Below, in pieces: positions 37,731 to 46,997 of a stretch of 64,000 nucleotides of DNA (its first letter is position 1; each line of letters opens with the position of its first letter). The position numbers and the translations under genes are program-made. The notes under the pieces were generated by a model that saw only the letters and a program-made list of their open reading frames with translations, had not been told where the DNA came from and ran no database searches. This stretch comes from Gammaproteobacteria bacterium (GTDB taxonomy: Bacteria; Pseudomonadota; Gammaproteobacteria; Steroidobacterales; Woeseiaceae), in contig JAACFJ010000009.1 in assembly GCA_009937505.1 (NCBI GenBank), forward strand, positions 18,459 to 82,458, read 5' to 3'.

Positions 37731-38858
37731 CTATTCGAGATTATCTTTGAGATAGGCGTAGTCGGAAATTTCGGTCCACTTGCGCGCCATCTTCATGTAG
37801 TTGGTTTGTGATTCGAGGATTTCCTTGAACATCGGGTCAGCGGCTGCACTTTCCGCCAGCAACTCCTGGTTGATCCTCTTCATTTCGGCAATGATTACGG
37901 GAGAGAAGGTGCGGATTTTGACGTCCGGGTAATCTTCTTCGATCGACGCCCAGTTGACGGCGCTATCGTGGTAGGAGCGGGCATACATGTCATAGGCCGC
38001 GAACTGCATGGCAGTGACCAGGATCGCCTGCAGATGCCCAGGCAGACCGTCGAACGCGGCCTTGTTGACCATGAACTGCAGTTCCGTCGCCGGCTCATGC
38101 CAGCCGGTGTAGTAATAAGGAGCGATCTTCTGGAATCCCATATTGAGATCGAGGGACGGCCCGACCCACTCCAGGGCATCGATGGTGCCGCGTTCGAGCG
38201 CCGTATAGAGTTCGCCAGGGGCGATGTTCGTTACCACGACACCGAGCTTGGAGAGGATCTCGCCGGCGAATCCCGGGATACGCATCTTGAGACCATCGAG
38301 GTCGTCAAGAGTATTGATCTCCTTGCGGAACCAGCCACCCATCTGGTTGCCGGTATTACCGCCGGGGAAGCTGTAAACGCCGTGTTTGTCGTAGACCTTT
38401 TTCATCAACTCCATACCGCCACCGTAATAGAACCAGGCGTACTGTTCCGGCGCGATCATGCCTAAGGGCATAGTGGAGAAGAACATGGTATTGGGGTCCT
38501 TGCCCTTCCAGTAATAAGAAGCCGAGTGACCCATCTCGTACTGGCCGGCATTGACCATGTCGAGGATGCCGAGTGCCGCCTTGTGCTTGTTGGCCGAGTC
38601 GATTCGTATTTCCAGTTCACCGCCGGACATTTCTTTGACCAGGTCGGCCATCTTGATGACCGCGTCGCCAAAGATCGGGAATCCCGTCCCCCAGGTCTGG
38701 GCCAGTTTCCAGACAATGACTTCTTTCTCGACTTTGCTTTCCGCCGGCGCTGCTGCCTGTTGTTGTTGCGGTTTTTCCCCACAAGCCGCCAGAGTAAGCA
38801 AAGAGACCACTACCACCAGGCCGGTGATTGGTTTCATCGCGTGCTTCAGCTGTTTCAT
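37731..38858 (-). CDS. TRAP transporter substrate-binding protein (DctP family)
   Basis: LTLAACGEKP lipobox; WVGPSLDLNMGFQKIAPYYYTGWHEPATELQFMVNKAAFDGLP. Confidence 0.9.
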   Translation of the reverse strand: MKQLKHAMKPITGLVVVVSLLTLAACGEKPQQQQAAAPAESKVEKEVIVWKLAQTWGTGFPIFGDAVIKMADLVKEMSGGELEIRIDSANKHKAALGILDMVNAGQYEMGHSASYYWKGKDPNTMFFSTMPLGMIAPEQYAWFYYGGGMELMKKVYDKHGVYSFPGGNTGNQMGGWFRKEINTLDDLDGLKMRIPGFAGEILSKLGVVVTNIAPGELYTALERGTIDALEWVGPSLDLNMGFQKIAPYYYTGWHEPATELQFMVNKAAFDGLPGHLQAILVTAMQFAAYDMYARSYHDSAVNWASIEEDYPDVKIRTFSPVIIAEMKRINQELLAESAAADPMFKEILESQTNYMKMARKWTEISDYAYLKDNLE

Positions 38859-39019
38859 TGCTTTTCTTCCTTTCAGATAGAAGGAGGGGAAATTCTAGCG
38901 CGTTCGCGAGGGAAAAGCGTTGTATAAGGGGCGTGCATTGGACGAATTGACCCATGTTCCGGATGTGGACGACATAGTGCCCGGACCAAAGGAATCGGAA
39001 TCAGGCCTGGAGGGGGAAC

Positions 39020-39183
39020 ATGAGCAAGCTTGGTTACAAAGCCCTGGTTGCAGCAGCCGAGGCAAAGATACGGATTATCTCAGCCGCCGATGCCATCGAC
39101 ATGCTGGGTGCGAGGCGCTGCCGGCCTTGCGTTGTCGCGCTGAAGACGGCTATCGGCGAACCGGCCCGGTTCCAATAGAATAG
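39020..39183 (+). pseudogene. N-terminal fragment of a rhodanese-domain protein
   Basis: MSKLGYKALVAAAEAKIRIISAADAIDMLG resembles rhodanese N-termini; after a frame shift, LRCRAEDGYRRTGPVP resembles the R-x-E-R-x-x-G-x-I-P segment. Confidence 0.5.
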
Positions 39184-39187
39184 ACGC

Positions 39188-39841
39188 ATGGGGCTGGGCC
39201 GGACATCGTGTAGTTGGCTGCTGGCAGCGCTGGCGACCATCGCCTGCGTTTGCACGGCGAAACCGTGCGCTGCGCACGGCAGCGTCACGCCGGACGCGGA
39301 CCTTTGCATTATTCGCATCGGCTTTTTCAGAGCCCATTTCAAGGTATACCTGCCCGAATCGCACGGCCACAAGGACTTTTGCGAGGACCTGCCGGGCATC
39401 GGCAACAGTATTTTTGTCATGGAATACGAACACGATGGGCTTGGAGCGGTACCGATCGACTTCCGAATCATCAAGAACGTTACGGGCCAGGGACGCTTTA
39501 CCAATCTCGATCATGTAACGCAGCTCGGCGACCTTGCCGATATCACGGTTTTGCACCACCCGGCGGCCATTCAGCGGGACGTTTTCACTACCGCCCATTC
39601 GTTCGACGCGCCAGGAGAGTTTGTCGGGATCGTCACGGTCGATCGGCCCGACGGGAACGGCGTCTACACGGCCATATTTCCGTTCGAAGCCGGCTTTACC
39701 GGGCCCGGATATTGGCCGTGGGTTATTGCGGCATTGATATTTTTGCAGATCAACTACTTGTGGATGAGCGGACGCCTCACCCGCTCGAAATCACCGGACG
39801 GCGCGACCGCAACACTCGCCGAGCGGAGCGACCGTGGCTAG
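39188..39841 (+). CDS. Hypothetical exported protein with C-terminal TM
   Basis: Signal peptide, His/Cys-containing periplasmic region, C-terminal TM WPWVIAALIFLQINYLWM; overlaps next gene. Confidence 0.65.
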   Translation: MGLGRTSCSWLLAALATIACVCTAKPCAAHGSVTPDADLCIIRIGFFRAHFKVYLPESHGHKDFCEDLPGIGNSIFVMEYEHDGLGAVPIDFRIIKNVTGQGRFTNLDHVTQLGDLADITVLHHPAAIQRDVFTTAHSFDAPGEFVGIVTVDRPDGNGVYTAIFPFEAGFTGPGYWPWVIAALIFLQINYLWMSGRLTRSKSPDGATATLAERSDRG

Positions 39842-40232
39842 CTGGCGCCGGTGTCTGTTTGTAGCCGCAATGATGATGGTCGTCGTCGCGTCGGCGGACG
39901 AGTCGAATTCGTGGCTTTCCCGTTCGGGCCACTTCCGTGTGAGCTACGAAAGTGACCTGCAGCCCATCGTTATCAACAGGATGCATAGCTGGGTTCTCAT
40001 CGTGGCCGACGGGGATGGCGTGCCGGTGACCGGCGCCACTCTGAGTATCGCTGGCGGCATGCCGGCTCATGACCACGGGCTCCCCACCTCGCCACAGGTA
40101 ACTCGCGAACTGGGGCCCGGGCGCTACCTGCTTGAGGGGCTGCGTTTTCATATGAACGGCGAATGGCAAATCGAGATCGCCATTGAGGCCGGAGAGCTGC
40201 GTGACGTTGCCGTCATTCCACTGCAACTATAG
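39834..40232 (+). CDS. FixH/YtkA-like periplasmic protein
   Basis: MHSWVLIVADGDGVPVTGATLSIAGGMPAHDHGLPTSPQVTRELGPGRYLLEGLRFHMNGEWQIEI. Confidence 0.65.
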   Translation: MASWRRCLFVAAMMMVVVASADESNSWLSRSGHFRVSYESDLQPIVINRMHSWVLIVADGDGVPVTGATLSIAGGMPAHDHGLPTSPQVTRELGPGRYLLEGLRFHMNGEWQIEIAIEAGELRDVAVIPLQL

Positions 40233-40250
40233 ATCAGGCTGCAGAACCTG

Positions 40251-41495
40251 ATGCGGCGCATGCGCCAGCTGTTGCTATTGCTGCTTATCGGGACGGCCGG
40301 CTATTTCGGCTGGATGTACCGGCCCGTCAGCCCGCATCCCTGGAGCGAGGCCGACCTCGACACCCTGCGCAGTCTGTGGTTCGAGAGCCTTCCCGCCCCG
40401 CCGGAGGACCTCTCGAACGCTGTTGCGGACGATGGCCGCGCCGCACTCATGGGCAACCGGCTGTTCTTCGATACACGCATGAGTGCGAATGGCGAAGTCT
40501 CTTGTGCCAGCTGCCACGACCCGGACCTCGAGTTCACCGACGGCAGGCATAAAGGCCGCGGCATCGGCGAGTCCAAGCGCAACACGCGCAGCGTCGTCGC
40601 CAGCGCTTATAGCCCGTGGCTTTACTGGGACGGTCGCCGGGACAGCCTGTGGTCACAGGCACTATCGCCGCTGGAAGATCCGAACGAACATGGCAGCAAC
40701 CGAATGCACATTGTGCGCTTCGTGACCACAGAACCGACATACAAATCGATGTATGCAGCGCTTTTCGGACCGGCGCCCGACTTCGCCGACAGCAATCGTT
40801 ATCCATCCGCTGCCGCACCGGGGAACAACGAGGAACTTGCGCGCGCATGGCGGCAAATGAGTCAACAGGATCGACAGAGCGTGAACCGGGTATTCGCGAA
40901 TATCGGCAAGGCAATCGCCGCATATGAACGCACGCTGCTGCCGGAGCGCAGCCGCTTTGACGACTATGTCCGTGCCGTCATCGACGATGACCGGCAAAGA
41001 CAGCAAGCCGTGTTCAGCAACGACGAAGTTCTCGGGTTACAGCTCTTTATCGGCGCAGCGCGCTGCACGGAATGCCATAACGGACCGTTGCTGACAAACG
41101 ACGAATTTCACAACACGGCCGTGCTGGCCTTTCCCGGCGACCTGCCCGATCGTGGCCGAATCGACGGCGTTCGCGAAGTCATCGAGAACGAATTCAACTG
41201 TCTTGGAGAATACAGCGACGATCCACAGCATCGCTGCCCGGAGCTGACGTTCGTGCGCACCGATCCTGAACTGGTCGGCGCGATACGAACGCCATCGCTG
41301 AGAAACCTTGCCCGGACCGGTCCCTTCATGCACAAAGGCCAGATTGATTCGCTCGCCGGGGTGCTCGAGCACTACAACCGCGCACCCGATGCAATGATTG
41401 GCCACAACGAGGCGAAACCGCTGGGCTTGAGCCGGCCGCAACTCAGGCGTCTGGAGGCATTCCTGGAAACATTGGCAGCCCCGTCATCCAGGTAG
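40251..41495 (+). CDS. Cytochrome c peroxidase (diheme, MauG/CcpA-like)
   Basis: Two CxxCH motifs (SCASCHDPDL, ARCTECHNGPL), FDTRMSANGEVSCASCHD, RTPSLRNLARTGPFMHKGQI. Confidence 0.9.
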   Translation: MRRMRQLLLLLLIGTAGYFGWMYRPVSPHPWSEADLDTLRSLWFESLPAPPEDLSNAVADDGRAALMGNRLFFDTRMSANGEVSCASCHDPDLEFTDGRHKGRGIGESKRNTRSVVASAYSPWLYWDGRRDSLWSQALSPLEDPNEHGSNRMHIVRFVTTEPTYKSMYAALFGPAPDFADSNRYPSAAAPGNNEELARAWRQMSQQDRQSVNRVFANIGKAIAAYERTLLPERSRFDDYVRAVIDDDRQRQQAVFSNDEVLGLQLFIGAARCTECHNGPLLTNDEFHNTAVLAFPGDLPDRGRIDGVREVIENEFNCLGEYSDDPQHRCPELTFVRTDPELVGAIRTPSLRNLARTGPFMHKGQIDSLAGVLEHYNRAPDAMIGHNEAKPLGLSRPQLRRLEAFLETLAAPSSR

Positions 41496-41557
41496 ACCCT
41501 GCACCTGTACGTCACCTTGCGGGGCCGGACGCCTGCCTCAAGAGGCCGACGTTTAGC

Positions 41558-41908
41558 CTAGTGGTGTGGCGGCGCCTGTGGCTCGAACGTACTCTCGCCG
41601 TAATAGTCGACGCGCGTGTCTTCAATATAGCCGCCCTCGAGCGCCATCAGCCAGATCAGCACAAGTATCGCCGCCGGCGGTCCGAGTATCGCCAGCTTGA
41701 GCGCTATACGCTCCCATTGCATGTGCATGAAAATGGCAATAATGAAACCGGCTTTTACGAACATAAAGATCAGGATCAACGTTGGCCGCCAGAATCCCTG
41801 GATGTTCATGTAGTCCACCATGTAGGAAAAGAAACTCACGACGAACAGAAGCAGCCAGATCCAGAGGTAGATCTTGATCGGGTGTTGTTGCCCTTCTTCA
41901 TGTGCCAT
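41558..41908 (-). CDS. Cytochrome c oxidase subunit IV-like protein
   Basis: MAHEEGQQHPIKIYLWIWLLLFVVSFFSYMVDY, three TM; last gene of the oxidase operon. Confidence 0.75.
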   Translation of the reverse strand: MAHEEGQQHPIKIYLWIWLLLFVVSFFSYMVDYMNIQGFWRPTLILIFMFVKAGFIIAIFMHMQWERIALKLAILGPPAAILVLIWLMALEGGYIEDTRVDYYGESTFEPQAPPHH

Positions 41909-41918
41909 GGAACAGTCC

Positions 41919-42605
41919 TTACCAGAGATAGAAAAACGCGAAGATGAATACCCACACGAGGTCGACGAAGTGCCAGTAAAGCCCGGCAATTTCGACGATC
42001 TCGTAATTTCCGCCGCGACGTTCGTAAATGCCCCTCTTGACCCTTATAGCGACCCACATCAGGTAAATGACGCCGGCCGACACGTGCAAACCGTGAAATC
42101 CGGTGATCATGAAAAAGCTGGAGCCGAATTGCGCGGCGCCCATGGGGTTGCTCCAGGGACGAACGCCCTCTTCCACGATGAGCTTGGTCCATTCGAAAGC
42201 CTGCATGCCGACGAATGAAGCGCCGAGGATTGCCGTTGCAACCATGAGCCAGAAGGTCTTGTTCTTGTCCCTGCGATAACCCATGTTGACGGCCATCGCC
42301 ATCGTACCGGACGACGTGATCAGGATGAAGGTCATTATGGCGATGAGAATCAGCGGGATCGGGTCGCCACCGAAAGACAGCGCGAATACTTCGCTCGGCA
42401 CCGGCCATGGATCCGTCGTCGATATTCGCACGGCCATGTAGGACACGAGGAAACAGCTGAAGATGAAGGTGTCACTCAGCAGGAAGATCCACATCATCGC
42501 CTTGCCCCACGGGACGCCGAACACCTGCTTGTCCCGCGAGAAGTCACTGACGACGCCTTCCAGGCCAGGCGCCTCAGCCGCGTGCTCCATAACTACTTCA
42601 GACAT
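41919..42605 (-). CDS. Cytochrome c oxidase subunit III
   Basis: Multi-TM, GASFVGMQAFEWTKLI, FFMITGFHGLHVSAGVIYL, GLYWHFVDLVWVFIFAFFYLW. Confidence 0.9.
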   Translation of the reverse strand: MSEVVMEHAAEAPGLEGVVSDFSRDKQVFGVPWGKAMMWIFLLSDTFIFSCFLVSYMAVRISTTDPWPVPSEVFALSFGGDPIPLILIAIMTFILITSSGTMAMAVNMGYRRDKNKTFWLMVATAILGASFVGMQAFEWTKLIVEEGVRPWSNPMGAAQFGSSFFMITGFHGLHVSAGVIYLMWVAIRVKRGIYERRGGNYEIVEIAGLYWHFVDLVWVFIFAFFYLW

Positions 42606-42624
42606 AGATGCGATTCCTCATGTG

Positions 42625-43287
42625 TCAGGTCGACAACAGCAAGCCGAACATCACCAGCCAGACGATCAACAGGAAATGCCAGTAGACCGTGCACAGCACC
42701 ACGCTCTCGCGAACGGAGTCCGGATGTGCGCCGTTCACGACCCGCAGCGTGGCGCGTGCCCAGACGTACATGCCCCCAAGGATGTGCAGCGCATGCGCCA
42801 CGGTCAGCAGGTAGAAAAAGGCGTTCGCGGGATTACTCCAGACGTATTGCCCCGAGGCTGACAGCATGCGCCACGCGGCGAACTGCCCGGCAAGAAATGC
42901 GAAGGTCAGGAGCCCCGTCACTATCAGACCCGGCTTCAGTCGCGAAACCTGTCCCGAGACGGTGCCGTTGCGGGTCCACTGCAGGACGAGACTTGCGAGA
43001 AACAGCATCCCCGTGTTCAACCACAGCAGCTGGGGCTCGTTGAGCGGCACCCAGTCGCCATAGTCCATGCGAAGCCCGTAGGCACTCATGATCAGGGCGA
43101 AAAACGAGGTCACGACGGCCAGTAGCGTCGCCAGCGCGACAACTTTGGCATTCGCGTTCATCGGCGCCTGGTTGGCCGTCTCGTCGACCGGCTCCGCCAC
43201 CCAGGGCTGCACGTTAAACGAACTTTTGAGCAGCCAGCCGAGGAACACTGCCAGCATGACGGCGAGGATGATGAGGATGAACTCCAC
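42625..43287 (-). CDS. Second cytochrome c oxidase subunit III-like protein
   Basis: AGQFAAWRMLSASGQYVWSNPANAFFYLLTVAHALHILGGMYVW and VYWHFLLIVWLVMFGLL. Confidence 0.85.
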   Translation of the reverse strand: MEFILIILAVMLAVFLGWLLKSSFNVQPWVAEPVDETANQAPMNANAKVVALATLLAVVTSFFALIMSAYGLRMDYGDWVPLNEPQLLWLNTGMLFLASLVLQWTRNGTVSGQVSRLKPGLIVTGLLTFAFLAGQFAAWRMLSASGQYVWSNPANAFFYLLTVAHALHILGGMYVWARATLRVVNGAHPDSVRESVVLCTVYWHFLLIVWLVMFGLLLST

Positions 43288-45053
43288 TAGTGTGACTCAC
43301 CGCCGTGCTCGCGTCCGGCCGGCGCCTTGTCCGGCGGCACGGTCTGGGGAATAAAATCGTCCGCATAACCAGGCACGCTGTAGTCGTAGGCCCAGCGGTA
43401 CACCACCGGCAGGTCATGACCCCAGTTGCCGTGCTTGGGCGGCGTATCCGGAGTCTGCCATTCCAGCGTCGTCGCGCCCCACGGGTTCGGGCCGGCCTTC
43501 TTGCCGCTCTTGAGCGACCAGATCACGTTCACGAAAAACAGGATCTGCGTAGCCGCCACGAACAGCGCCGACAACGTGATACTCGAATTGAGCGTCTGCG
43601 CGGACTCGGGCATGAATTCCGTATTTCCCATTGCGAAATAACGCCTCGGGACGCCCAGGAAGCCGAGGTAATGCATCGGCAGGTAAATCGAATAGGTACC
43701 CAGGAACGTCATCCAGAAATGCCACTTGCCGAGCGTCTCGTTGTACATCTTGCCCGTAATCTTCGGGAACCAGTGATAGATGGCTCCGAACACGACCAGT
43801 ACGGGCGACACGCCCATCACCATGTGGAAGTGCGCCACCACGAAATAGGTGTCGGATAACGGCAGGTCGATCGTGACGTTGCCGAGAAACAGGCCGGTCA
43901 GACCACCGTGGATGAACGTGAAGATGAAACCGATCGCGAACAGCATCGGCACGCGCAAATGGATGTTGCCCTGCCACAGCGTCAGCACCCAGTTATAGAC
44001 CTTCAGTGCCGTGGGCACCGCGATGATCAGCGTTGTCGTCGCGAAAAAGAATCCGAAGTAGGGATTCATGCCGCTGACGTACATGTGGTGTGCCCAGACG
44101 ATGAAGCTAAGGCCGCCGATGATGATGATGGCCCACACCATCATGCGATAGCCGAAAATGTTCTTGCGGGCGTGCGTGCTGAGCAGGTCCGAAACGATTC
44201 CGAATGCCGGCAGCGCAACGATGTACACCTCCGGGTGACCGAAGAACCAGAACAGGTGCTGAAACAGGATCGGGCTACCGCCCGTGTGCCCGGGGTCTGC
44301 GCCCATGGAGCTGATCGCCGGTATGAAGAAACTCGTCATGATGGTCTTGTCGAGCAGCATCATGATGGCACTGACCAGCAAGGCCGGGAATGCCAGCAGA
44401 CCCAGCACGGTCGCCATGAATATGCCCCACACCGAGAGCGGCATGCGCATCAGCGTCATGCCCTCGCAGCGCGCCTGCAGCACCGTGGTTACGTAATTCA
44501 GCCCGCCCATCGTGAATGCAACAATGAATACGGCGAGTGACGCCAGCATGAGCAAGATGCCCATATCGATGCCGGGCGTGCCCGGCATGATGGCCTGCGG
44601 GGGATAGAGCGTCCAGCCGGCGCCCGTTGATCCACCCGGGACAAAAAAGCTCGCGAGCAGGATGATCACCGACAGCAGATACACCCAGTAACTGAGCATG
44701 TTCAAATACGGGAATACCATGTCACGCGAACCGCACATGAGCGGTATCAGGTAGTTGCCGAAGCCGCCAAGGAACAGCGCAGTCAGCAGGTATATGACCA
44801 TGATCATGCCGTGCATGGTCACGAACTGGTAATAGTTTTCGGGATTGATGAACGAGAATGTGTCGGGAAATCCGAGTTGCAGGCGCATCATTGCTGACAG
44901 TATCAGCGCCACGACGCCCACAAATATCGCCGTAATGCTGTACTGCACCGCAATGACCTTGTGGTCCTGGCTCCAGACGTACTTGGTAATAAACGTCTGC
45001 GGATCGTGATGTTCGATTTCGTGATCGCGATCGGCGATTGATACGTAGGCCAT
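43287..45053 (-). CDS. Cytochrome c oxidase subunit I
   Basis: MHGMIMVIYLLTALFLGGFGNYLIPLM, LFWFFGHPEVYIVALPAFGIVS, WAHHMYVSGM, FVVAHFHMVMGVSPVL. Confidence 0.95.
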   Translation of the reverse strand: MAYVSIADRDHEIEHHDPQTFITKYVWSQDHKVIAVQYSITAIFVGVVALILSAMMRLQLGFPDTFSFINPENYYQFVTMHGMIMVIYLLTALFLGGFGNYLIPLMCGSRDMVFPYLNMLSYWVYLLSVIILLASFFVPGGSTGAGWTLYPPQAIMPGTPGIDMGILLMLASLAVFIVAFTMGGLNYVTTVLQARCEGMTLMRMPLSVWGIFMATVLGLLAFPALLVSAIMMLLDKTIMTSFFIPAISSMGADPGHTGGSPILFQHLFWFFGHPEVYIVALPAFGIVSDLLSTHARKNIFGYRMMVWAIIIIGGLSFIVWAHHMYVSGMNPYFGFFFATTTLIIAVPTALKVYNWVLTLWQGNIHLRVPMLFAIGFIFTFIHGGLTGLFLGNVTIDLPLSDTYFVVAHFHMVMGVSPVLVVFGAIYHWFPKITGKMYNETLGKWHFWMTFLGTYSIYLPMHYLGFLGVPRRYFAMGNTEFMPESAQTLNSSITLSALFVAATQILFFVNVIWSLKSGKKAGPNPWGATTLEWQTPDTPPKHGNWGHDLPVVYRWAYDYSVPGYADDFIPQTVPPDKAPAGREHGGESH

Positions 45054-45065
45054 CCGGTTTAGCTC

Positions 45066-46418
45066 CTAAAGCGTGTTGATGTAGGCGACGAGATCATTGA
45101 TCGCCTGATCGTCGGCGAGAATGCGTCCCATGAAGCCCATCTGCATTCCGTAATAGTCCTGCAGATGCGACCCGCGAACACCGTCCCTGAAATTCTTGAG
45201 CTGGCGCGCCATGTACCAGTCCGTCATACCGGCCATGCGAGGCGCGTTGAGGGCCTGAATCCCCATGCCATCCGCACCGTGACAATACGCGCACACGCGG
45301 TACAGGCGCTCGCCGCTCTCGACGTTGCCCTCGACAGTCGCGGGCGCGGGTTCGTCCGGAAACTGCTGTATATGTGCGATCACGTTGTTGATAGCTGCAT
45401 CGTCAACGAGAGAATTGGCCATCTGCGCCATCTGTTTGCCATAGGTGTCGTCTTCGTGCGCACCACGCAAGCCTTTCTTGTAATTTTCAATTTGCCGCCT
45501 CAGGTACCACTCACCCTGGCCGGCAAGCTTCGGCGCATTTAGCGCCTGCATGCCCTGCCCCTGCGTGCCATGACAGGCTGAGCAGACGCCGTAGAGACCG
45601 CCGCCTACCGCGGCGTTGCCCGGCTGTGCGCCGAGCGTATCGGCATACGTCGGGTAACCGGCCAGCCACGCCTCGAAATTATCCTGTTCCTCGACGATTA
45701 CGGCACCACGCATCGTGTGGTGCGCAACACCGCAAAGCTCCTCGCACAGCACTTCGAAACGGCCGGTCTCCGTGGGAGTCAGCCAGAGGTAGGTCTGCAT
45801 GCCCGGGACCAGGTCCATCTTCACGCGGAACTGCGCGACAGCAAAGTCGTGCAGAACGTCCTTGGATCGCAGCAGGAACTTGACCGGTTGATCGATCGGG
45901 ATATGCACCTCCGGACTGTAGACGAGCACGTCGTCCCGGCCGTTCGGGTCCTCCGGCACCATCCCGAACGGATTGTCCATGGTAATGAGTTCCGCTCTGA
46001 CCTCGCCGAACTCGCCGTCCTCACCGGGGAACCGGTACGTCCAGTGCCATTGCTGGCCGACCGCCTCCACTTCGTGCGCCTCCTCCGGCACATCGACGAA
46101 TTTCCCCCACACGACCAGGCCCGGAGTAAGCATCGCGGCAACGCCAATCGTGGTAAGTACCGTCAGCCAGGTCTCGAGTTTCTTGTTTTCCGGCTCGTAA
46201 TTGGCCCGCGTGTCTTTCTTGTGGCGATACTTGATCACGCATGCGGCCATGAACAGATTCACCGCAATGAATACGGCACCGGTCACCCATAGCGTGACGT
46301 CGACGGTGAAATCGACCATGCCCCAGTTCGAGGCCAGCGGCGTAAAAGTCCAGGGACTCAGGAGATGAAACAGGATCGAACCGACAACGAGCAGGATCAA
46401 GACCACAGCTAAAGGCAT
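45066..46418 (-). CDS. Cytochrome c oxidase subunit II fused to two cytochrome c domains
   Basis: CuA region CEELCGVAHHTM followed by CSACHG and CAYCHG domains with parallel downstream sequence. Confidence 0.9.
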   Translation of the reverse strand: MPLAVVLILLVVGSILFHLLSPWTFTPLASNWGMVDFTVDVTLWVTGAVFIAVNLFMAACVIKYRHKKDTRANYEPENKKLETWLTVLTTIGVAAMLTPGLVVWGKFVDVPEEAHEVEAVGQQWHWTYRFPGEDGEFGEVRAELITMDNPFGMVPEDPNGRDDVLVYSPEVHIPIDQPVKFLLRSKDVLHDFAVAQFRVKMDLVPGMQTYLWLTPTETGRFEVLCEELCGVAHHTMRGAVIVEEQDNFEAWLAGYPTYADTLGAQPGNAAVGGGLYGVCSACHGTQGQGMQALNAPKLAGQGEWYLRRQIENYKKGLRGAHEDDTYGKQMAQMANSLVDDAAINNVIAHIQQFPDEPAPATVEGNVESGERLYRVCAYCHGADGMGIQALNAPRMAGMTDWYMARQLKNFRDGVRGSHLQDYYGMQMGFMGRILADDQAINDLVAYINTL

Positions 46419-46786
46419 ACTTGTGCATCCTTCGGTTGGTGTTCGCGAATTGTTGCCGACAGTGACGGGGCCCCGCCGGGTTCCTTATTGTGTTCAGTTC
46501 GCTGGCAACGAGCGGCAACCCCCGTCTACGCTTTTGATGTCGCTTTGGACGAACTGACCCCGTTTTGAGGATAGAGGAAACACCTTCGGATTTCCACAAT
46601 TGACAAACGCCCGCGCGGCCTCTACAGGCGATCCTCACGTCCCCGCGAGCGACTTCATCGGCCGTCCCGAGGTTCTGCCTCTGGATGCTTCAGTCCGTGC
46701 ACCGGTGGGCCCGTGAGCAACACAGCTTCCCCTTCCAGGCCGAGGACGGGGATTGCGATTTGTTGCACTGCATGATCAGTAACGAG

Positions 46787-46948
46787 CGAAAACCGGATAG
46801 CCGCGCCAGGAAGTTCGTCTTCTTCTGCACGCCGGGCTGGCGTTCGGCGCTTGCGGCAGGCATTGCCGAACAGATGGAGCTGAAGACCTGCAATATCGAT
46901 CGTGGCTTCGAGGCCTGGAACGCGTTCGGTTGGGAGGTCGCACATTAG
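46787..46948 (+). pseudogene. C-terminal fragment of a rhodanese-domain protein
   Basis: ERKPDSRARKFVFFCTPGWRSALAAGIAEQMELKTCNIDRGFEAWNAFGWEVAH contains the rhodanese active-site Cys and C-terminal G-F-x-A-W motif but no N-terminal half. Confidence 0.55.
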
Positions 46949-46997
46949 TGGGGGTTTCTCTTTGGCGCCAGCGCTCTTTGGCTGTATTTTTGATCCT

